From positions 1 through 64,000 of the forward strand of contig DFHM01000012.1 of the NCBI GenBank assembly GCA_002371895.1: a stretch of 64,000 bases of DNA, in the 5' to 3' direction. Every line of letters begins with the position of its first letter. Position 1 is the stretch's first letter. Under the pieces are notes generated by a model, which saw nothing but the letters and a program-made list of their open reading frames with translations, did not search any database and was not told the DNA's origin. Position numbers and translations under genes: made by a program. This document shows positions 60,401 through 64,000 of this stretch, in pieces. Source of the DNA: Candidatus Saccharibacteria bacterium UBA3723. Its GTDB lineage: Bacteria; Patescibacteriota; Saccharimonadia; Saccharimonadales; Saccharimonadaceae.

Positions 60401-60569
60401 ACAGACCAATCGTTGTAATGCCGTTCGTGTGCTGTTGGTAGCTAGTTACCGTACCAGACTCAGCCGATGCCGATTCATTTTGAATAAAGTGTCTCGCAAT
60501 TACTGCGCCAAAAACGGCAGTAATTATTACCCCAGCGAGTAAAAATAAACGCTTACGCAATCTGCGCAT
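57411..60569 (-). CDS. Surface adhesin: thioester-type head, nine Cna-B repeats, NPKTF sorting signal
   Basis: This is a 1052-residue cell-wall-type protein. A signal peptide (RLFLLAGVIITAVFGAVIA) precedes a head of about 170 residues with GGDAWCFEHDRTSPP and later Gln-rich GQYAHEDGQ, like the thioester domains of streptococcal Cpa-type adhesins. Nine Cna-B repeats of about 85-95 residues follow, each starting K-x-W-x-D and ending x-(I/F)-TN, with KIW Lys, central Glu (WKE, MEP, AEP) and Asn placed for isopeptide bonds. Repeats 4 and 5 are the most alike. The end is KNPKTFDGVGVAGVV, a hydrophobic span and IRKRR, a class B-like NPKT sorting signal. It probably binds the host cell and may be anchored by the sortase at 38085. 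The start is ATG 60569 with Shine-Dalgarno GAAGAGG. Confidence 0.9.
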   Translation of the reverse strand: MRRLRKRLFLLAGVIITAVFGAVIARHFIQNESASAESGTVTSYQQHTNGITTIGLFQVNGGDAWCFEHDRTSPPMGTSMETLAGYPTLVTSSSSERDQLLFKIMYYGQAGGYGQIPIAMASSYVFTEHRSPSSLYSSLHDTGNPLTAQNLLDYATSAALPAGMNYLYLWYSPSNSALQTLGQYAHEDGQTVTVTKIWKDNSNAYGTRPATIRVHFYVNGSDSGYYYDLTGTGDTWTQNVLLSLSGTVSLVEDAVAGYRASVNGTTITNTLTDTTSISATKIWKDNSNAYGTRPSSLTFNVLQNGNNYSTLTLTGSGDTWTGTKTGLPMYDANGVRYVYTLMEPLVGSYSSSRSGNTFTNTLGGTTSVTVTKVWSDYNNADNTRPGSITVRLLRNNATYDDHTLTGTGNTWSYTWNNLPLYDANGVRYTYTVAEPTVPNGYTRSQSGNTITNTYHATTSASVTKNWVDWSNKNNTRPTNVSIDLMRNNAKLKTVTFTGTGNSWSHTESGLEKYDANGNLYTYTWKENNVPSGYSMTQSGNTITNTASNSTSTTVMKAWKDNSNAYNTRPTSVSVDLLRNGTKVKTVTINGTGNNWTHTESGLEKYDADGNLYTYTWKENNIPANYYMTQEGNVITNLLIGFTELSMNKVWVDNNNKYNTRPTSIEFEILRNGSVFKTVTLSGSTNNWNHTEENLAKYDGDGVEYKYAVREKTNLNDYTKTQSGNTITNTLSMATAVRGQKIWVDNSNAYRLRPSSVTLKLYKTLDGETKKTEVSATPTWQKQGDTWSYEFANLPLYENGIKVSYSVSEVLPENYKNKISGFDVTNTLYGKVEVSGTKTWKYNGAPDRVRPAKITVVLLQNGVKYQEKVLTEDDMTTSDDEEDSAVWEFVFEDLDKYDENGVLYEYTIEELEVDQFETVIEETDITNTYKPDLINIHVDKVWLNDSEADRPGKIDVELIRDGEVIETVELNNETGWKYDWEDLDSNYEYTVHESYQIPGYYPGVTKGDVEHGFTIENKKIPKNPKTFDGVGVAGVVLAASTVAGAAITIRKRR

Positions 60570-60649
60570 AAAACATAACCTCTTCTTTTTTATGTTAATC
60601 TGTTTATTTTTGATCCCGTTACTCAACTCCGGGTATTTCCACTGGTTAA

Positions 60650-60678
60650 AGCTTACGCTAATTTTAAGCTTTTGTCAA
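60650..60678 (-). promoter_or_regulatory. Promoter of the adhesin gene
   Basis: TTGACA (60678-60673), 17 nt, TAAGCT (60655-60650) on the minus strand, directly after the ndk terminator. The leader is about 74 nt and has a CCCG/CGGG hairpin. Confidence 0.65.
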
Positions 60679-60679
60679 G

Positions 60680-60706
60680 AAAAAGAGCCCCCGTAGAGGC
60701 TCTTTT
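60680..60706 (-). terminator. Terminator after ndk
   Basis: AAGAGCCTC-TACG-GGGGCTCTT is followed by TTTC on the minus strand. Confidence 0.85.
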
Positions 60707-60719
60707 AAATGATCTCTTA

Positions 60720-61340
60720 TTAGCGCGTAAAGCGTTCTGCAAGTGTCTTATAAATTTGAATTTCTTCTGGAGCAAACCAATAGGAAACTTCCTGCTCTGC
60801 TTCTTCTGCGTTACCAGATGCATGAATCAAGTTTGCAACACCTTCGTTGCGTGCGTCAGCATAACCAAAGCTTACGTGAGCATAGTCACCGCGAATAGTA
60901 CCCATATCTGCGGCCATCGGTTCGGTAGAGCCAACAATCTTACGTACTACTGGAATTGCCTCCACGCCTTCTAGTACCATCATAATAACTGGACCAGAAG
61001 TCATGAAGTCGACAACGAGATCAAATGCTTTTTGACCACGGCGAGAAACCATCTTGGAAATGCCTTCATAGTGATGATAATAGCGATCCTTATCTGGGTT
61101 TACCATCTTTGTGCCGACAATCTTAAGACCGACACGTTCAAAGCGGCTCAAAATCTCACCAACAATACCGCGCTGTACTGCATCAGGTTTAAAAATAATC
61201 AGCGTGCGCTGAATCAAACCATCTGGATTATTGGTCTTATTGAAACCGACATTCCATGCATTAACAACTTTTTCTTCTGCGGCAACTTTTGCTGCAGCCT
61301 TACCAATTTTCTTATCTTTGGCGTCATTTTTGTCTGCCAT
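60720..61340 (-). CDS. ndk: Nucleoside diphosphate kinase
   Basis: Ndk moves the terminal phosphate between nucleoside triphosphates and diphosphates. The 206-residue protein has an N-terminal Lys/Ala-rich extension of about 45 residues not seen in common Ndk (about 140-150), then TLIIFKPDAVQRGIVGEIL, GPVIMMVLEGVEAIPVVRKIVGST, IRGDYAHVS and ANLIHASGNAEEAEQEVSYWF, where His is the phosphorylated residue. The C-terminus is also a little longer. The ATG at 61340 follows AAGGGAGAA. For a CPR cell without de novo nucleotide synthesis, Ndk is central to salvage. Confidence 0.95.
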   Translation of the reverse strand: MADKNDAKDKKIGKAAAKVAAEEKVVNAWNVGFNKTNNPDGLIQRTLIIFKPDAVQRGIVGEILSRFERVGLKIVGTKMVNPDKDRYYHHYEGISKMVSRRGQKAFDLVVDFMTSGPVIMMVLEGVEAIPVVRKIVGSTEPMAADMGTIRGDYAHVSFGYADARNEGVANLIHASGNAEEAEQEVSYWFAPEEIQIYKTLAERFTR

Positions 61341-61368
61341 ACATTTCTCCCTTTTTGCCATTATATAC

Positions 61369-61393
61369 CAAAAAGCCCCATTTGAGGGGCTTA
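61369..61393 (-). terminator. Terminator after the Xer recombinase gene
   Basis: AAGCCCCTC-AAAT-GGGGCTT is followed by TTTGG on the minus strand. Confidence 0.85.
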
Positions 61394-61397
61394 TCTG

Positions 61398-62333
61398 TTA
61401 TTTTACGTCACTATGGAACTTTTCGTGGACGTCTTTCAGATGTGGATCCGTCACGTGCGTATATATTTGCGTCGTCGAAATATTCGAATGCCCAAGTAGC
61501 GATTGAACCGAACGAAGATCTGCGCCATTCATTAGTAAATCCGTTGCAAATGAATGCCTCAAGGTATGCGGCGTCACATGCTTCGTAATCCCGGCCGCGC
61601 GCACATACTTATTAATAATGCGCTCGATACTACGCGGAGTTAAGCGACGATAATCCCCACTCGTACCCACCATTGGCTGATTACGCGAATTATTCAAAAA
61701 CAACGCAGGCAATTTGTCTTTGCGTTCATCAAGATAATCCTGTACCGCATCCGCCGCGGATTGCGAAATAAACACAGGACGATCTTTTTGCCCTTTACCA
61801 CGCACCATAAATTCACGCCGCGTAAGATTTACGTCATCACGATTTAATCCTGTCAGCTCCGAGATACGCAAACCAGTCGAGAATAATAATTCAAATATCG
61901 CACGATCGCGCAAACCATCTTCAGTATCAAGCGGAATCTCTGCCAGAATCCTATCGATTTCATCTACATGCAAAAACGTAACCTGTGGACGGTGCGTACG
62001 CGGAAGCTCCACCAACACAGGATCAAGAGATTTTATATTTCTCTTCGCAAGATACTTCAAAAACCCGCGTAGCGCAATCAAATGATAAGCCTGCGTCGTC
62101 ACAGACAAACCCTTTCCCTTCTCTGTCTGATATCTATTTAACCACAAACGATATTTACGTAACCATTCTTGCGTAATATCCGTCGGCTTCAAATCATCTT
62201 CTGGATTAAATTCATTCTGGAATTCAAGTAAACGTGACAGACACAATTCATAATTACGCGTCGTATACCTACTACGTCCACTCTCAACCTCGAGCGATTC
62301 CAAAAACTCATTAATCAAATCCGCAACGAACAT
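61398..62333 (-). CDS. Tyrosine recombinase, XerC/XerD type
   Basis: This 311-residue site-specific recombinase resolves chromosome dimers at dif. It has an N-terminal SAM-like DNA-binding domain (RYTTRNYELCLSRLLEFQ) and a catalytic domain with Arg in STGLRISELTGLNRDDV, the Lys-containing MVRGKGQKDRPVFI, HTLRHSFATDLLMNG, LLGHSNISTTQIYTHV and the active Tyr in IYTHV. The length fits chromosomal Xer proteins. CPR genomes often carry a single Xer (XerA/XerH-like), which this could be. A phage integrase is less likely, given the neighbours. It overlaps the prepilin peptidase gene by 1 nt (TGATG). Confidence 0.9.
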   Translation of the reverse strand: MFVADLINEFLESLEVESGRSRYTTRNYELCLSRLLEFQNEFNPEDDLKPTDITQEWLRKYRLWLNRYQTEKGKGLSVTTQAYHLIALRGFLKYLAKRNIKSLDPVLVELPRTHRPQVTFLHVDEIDRILAEIPLDTEDGLRDRAIFELLFSTGLRISELTGLNRDDVNLTRREFMVRGKGQKDRPVFISQSAADAVQDYLDERKDKLPALFLNNSRNQPMVGTSGDYRRLTPRSIERIINKYVRAAGITKHVTPHTLRHSFATDLLMNGADLRSVQSLLGHSNISTTQIYTHVTDPHLKDVHEKFHSDVK

Positions 62334-63136
62334 CAGAAGCCCATGAAATTAATAATAATATCCTGCAAGAAAAAGACTAGCAAAAACCCCGCAATCAAAA
62401 ACGGCCCAAATGGAATCATTACGCGCTTTTTCTTTTTCGACTTCACTATTGGAAGCATTACGATGCAGCCAATCATATTTGAAATAAACAGACAGAATAA
62501 CGATAGCCACATATTGCCTAGCACGAATGCAATCGACAAACATAAAATCCAATCACCGCCGCCTACCCACGTTTCTTTGCTGATTTTATAAAGCAGATAA
62601 TAAATCCCCGGCAAGAATAGCAATCCAAGCACAAAACTCAACCAATTATAGTCACCGTGCAGATTATAGGATTGCCAAACCGACACGCCACAAAATACTG
62701 CCGCTACAGCACACGCACCTATCAGCAGCTTAGTCGGCATTTCTCGCCACTTTGCATCATATATAAACAAAATCGTATCAATAACAATTAGCGCCAAAAA
62801 GAGTACAAATTTTATAATTTCTGAAATATTTAATAGCAACAACTGATCCTGTGCTGGCCAAAATACAAAGCTAAGAGCAAACAGCAGAGCTACGCCAACT
62901 TCTGCAAGGATTTCTGCATAACCGATTTTTTTGCGACACTTGCGGCACTTCCCGCCCAAAGCGAGCCAGCTAATAATCGGGATATTGTCATACCATTGCA
63001 ACTGATATTTACAGTTCATGCAGTGCGACCATTTAGACTTGTCATTTTTGCGAATTCTCCAGACCTGACAGCAAGCAAACGAACCAAATGCCGCGCCAAA
63101 GATGAACAACGATAAAATCGCAAAAAATCTTTCCAT
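62333..63136 (-). CDS. pilD: Prepilin peptidase (type IV leader peptidase)
   Basis: This 267-residue integral membrane aspartic peptidase removes the prepilin leader and methylates the new N-terminus. The N-terminal domain has the zinc-like Cys pairs WSHCMNCKYQLQW and GKCRKCRKKIGYAE around DNIPIISWL, and eight hydrophobic spans follow. The two catalytic Asp are in IDTILFIYDAKWREMPT and GGGDWILCLS. It lies 60 nt downstream of a pilin gene, its natural substrate, and overlaps the Xer gene. The start at 63136 is preferred, as TGTATAAT lies 7 nt upstream. Confidence 0.92.
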   Translation of the reverse strand: MERFFAILSLFIFGAAFGSFACCQVWRIRKNDKSKWSHCMNCKYQLQWYDNIPIISWLALGGKCRKCRKKIGYAEILAEVGVALLFALSFVFWPAQDQLLLLNISEIIKFVLFLALIVIDTILFIYDAKWREMPTKLLIGACAVAAVFCGVSVWQSYNLHGDYNWLSFVLGLLFLPGIYYLLYKISKETWVGGGDWILCLSIAFVLGNMWLSLFCLFISNMIGCIVMLPIVKSKKKKRVMIPFGPFLIAGFLLVFFLQDIIINFMGF

Positions 63137-63154
63137 ATCTATTATTATACAATA

Positions 63155-63184
63155 CAAAAAGAGCCCCTTCCGGAGCTCTTTTTA
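63155..63184 (-). terminator. Terminator after the pilin gene
   Basis: AAAAAGAGCTCCGGAAGGGGCTCTTTTTG on the minus strand. Confidence 0.85.
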
Positions 63185-63196
63185 GTTCACTAAAGA

Positions 63197-63784
63197 TTAG
63201 TGGTTATCGTTACAAGCGATAGCACCACCTTCTTCTACGAAGAAGATAGCAACTTGGCGTACACCAGTACCAGCTACAACGGCACCTTCATCGCCACAGC
63301 CTGCGTTAGTAAAGCCATAGAATACATGGTCGAACGTAGCAGCAGTACCATTAGTATCCTTCTTTAGTTGGCTCGTAATATCACCAGCCGCAATCTTACC
63401 GCTACCAGTACCAACCTCACCAACATACTTAATCTGGTATGGTTGACCATCTGGATCGAGGAACTGAGCACCACAAGAGGTGAAGTTAGTTAAACTTGAG
63501 CTAGTCTGATTGCCAGTACATTCACTATCTAGATAGCGAGTAACGAAGTTTTTAAGCGTCGAAGTATCCATCGTGACGTTGAATGGCGTCTTACCATTGT
63601 TATTGGTTTGGAAGTCGTTGATAGCACTGATAACACGTGCCATATCGTCCTCACGCTGAGTATTGCGCTGTGTACGCTGCAATGCTGGGAGAGCGATGAA
63701 GACCATCAAGAAGATAAGACCCGCGATAGCAAGAACCAAGACTACCTCGATGATCGTAAAGCCTTTTTTATTTTTTGTTGTCAT
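63197..63784 (-). CDS. Type IV pilin-like protein
   Basis: In this 195-residue prepilin, the leader MTTKNKKG ends at the Gly before FTIIEVVLVLAIAGLIFLMV, the conserved hydrophobic helix with Glu5. The rest has QREDDMARVISAINDFQTNN, typical of the alpha-1 helix end, and a beta-domain with two likely disulfide pairs (DSECTGNQ, TSCGAQF, AGCGDEG, IACNDNH). In Saccharibacteria, type IV pili serve motility, host contact and DNA uptake. The Shine-Dalgarno is AAAGGAGC. The leader folds into a predicted three-way junction (63805-63864). Confidence 0.93.
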   Translation of the reverse strand: MTTKNKKGFTIIEVVLVLAIAGLIFLMVFIALPALQRTQRNTQREDDMARVISAINDFQTNNNGKTPFNVTMDTSTLKNFVTRYLDSECTGNQTSSSLTNFTSCGAQFLDPDGQPYQIKYVGEVGTGSGKIAAGDITSQLKKDTNGTAATFDHVFYGFTNAGCGDEGAVVAGTGVRQVAIFFVEEGGAIACNDNH

Positions 63785-63804
63785 TTTATGCTCCTTTTTT
63801 ATTT

Positions 63805-63864
63805 TTGCAACCAGTAATTGCCTTTTGGCTACTCAGATACCCACCGAGTGATTACCAATTGCAA
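63805..63864 (-). promoter_or_regulatory. Predicted structured leader of the pilin mRNA
   Basis: On the minus strand TTGCAATTGGTAAT (63864-63851) pairs with ATTACTGGTTGCAA (63818-63805) over 14 bp including G-U pairs. Inside are ACTC/GAGT and GCC-AAAA-GGC hairpins. This makes a three-way junction about 20 nt before the Shine-Dalgarno. Riboswitch-like control is possible; I match no known class. Confidence 0.55.
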
Positions 63865-63880
63865 AACTGCATTTAACTAA

Positions 63881-63909
63881 ACTATACATAATTCTTATGC
63901 TAAAATCAA
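63881..63909 (-). promoter_or_regulatory. Promoter of the pilin gene
   Basis: TTGATT (63909-63904), 17 nt, TATAGT (63886-63881) on the minus strand, with a start near 63875, just before the structured leader. Confidence 0.65.
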
Positions 63910-64000
63910 GCTTAATTTTTTCCACAGACTTTTCCACAGGAGAAACAAAACAGCAAATACTAGCCAATCGAATTAACGAGAGCGTAGATTGGGAATAGGA
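63897..64000 (+). other. Unassigned plus-strand region at the window edge
   Basis: An extended -10 (TGCTAAAAT, 63898-63906) points rightward. A 33-codon frame (63897-63998) begins inside it, so that frame is unlikely to be real as drawn. Two copies of TTTTCCACA (63918, 63930) differ by one base from the DnaA box. The gene they may belong to lies outside the window. Confidence 0.3.

Noticed and set aside
63918..63938. Two TTTTCCACA boxes as part of a replication origin.
   Set aside because: Only two imperfect boxes lie at the window edge, with no AT-rich unwinding element or dnaA in view. They may be coding sequence or chance.

Overview
The window looks like a chromosomal segment of a Patescibacteria (CPR) bacterium, most likely Saccharibacteria (TM7). 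The 5' end of the 16S rRNA at the left edge resembles the TM7 type as I recall it. The proteins are compact and often trimmed, and the gene set is typical of a host-associated CPR cell: type IV pilin and prepilin peptidase, a VirD4-like ATPase, sortase-linked surface proteins and a zinc importer. UGA is an ordinary stop here: it ends several genes in ATGA or TGATG overlaps, so the Gly-UGA code of SR1 and Gracilibacteria does not apply.

Layout. 0-10.1 kb (minus strand): 16S 5' end with its promoter, a DUF212 membrane protein, gyrA, gyrB, a VirD4-like coupling ATPase and two small genes. 10.15-11.3 kb: a 1.1-kb region without protein genes, where two divergent strong promoters flank three copies of a palindrome. 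One promoter drives a large structured RNA on the minus strand, the other a short terminated sRNA on the plus strand. tmRNA follows. 11.7-14.5 kb (plus): comM, broken by one in-frame UGA, then infC-rpmI-rplT, with infC starting at AUC. 14.5-22.9 kb (minus): rnpB, a Nudix-RNase H fusion, an unassigned 133-nt RNA, a site-2 protease, rpmB and a rpsF-ssb-rpsR-efp-miaA cluster. 22.9-30.8 kb: tandem paralogous unknown genes, a UvrD/PcrA helicase, membrane-anchored unknowns and thrS.

30.9-42.2 kb: a DUF1704-like protein, tRNA-Val and tRNA-Ala, a Ca2+/Na+ exchanger, an HD-domain protein, a transglutaminase-like protein and a three-gene pilus operon. That operon encodes an FctA-like pilin, a SipA-like protein and a class B sortase whose catalytic Cys lies beyond an in-frame UGA. 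A large GT2 glycosyltransferase is next to it. 42.3-46.3 kb (plus): a Fur/Zur regulator and a ZnuABC-type importer, translationally coupled to an acyltransferase. 46.3-51.2 kb (minus): a cassette of acyl-activating enzyme, acyl carrier protein, phosphopantetheinyl transferase, two GT8 glycosyltransferases and a PlsC-like acyltransferase. I infer that it modifies scavenged acyl chains or glycolipids. 51.2-64 kb: four tRNAs, membrane-anchored unknowns, a TrmH/SpoU methyltransferase, a 1052-residue adhesin with nine Cna-B repeats and an NPKTF sorting motif, ndk, a Xer-type recombinase, a prepilin peptidase and a type IV pilin. The pilin mRNA begins with a predicted three-way-junction RNA.

Two modes of gene start are visible. 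At least eleven genes carry a -10 box exactly 6 nt before an ATG, which predicts leaderless mRNAs. Others, including a set of G+C-richer orphan genes, have -35/-10 promoters, leaders and strong Shine-Dalgarno sites. Almost every transcript ends in a clear intrinsic terminator.
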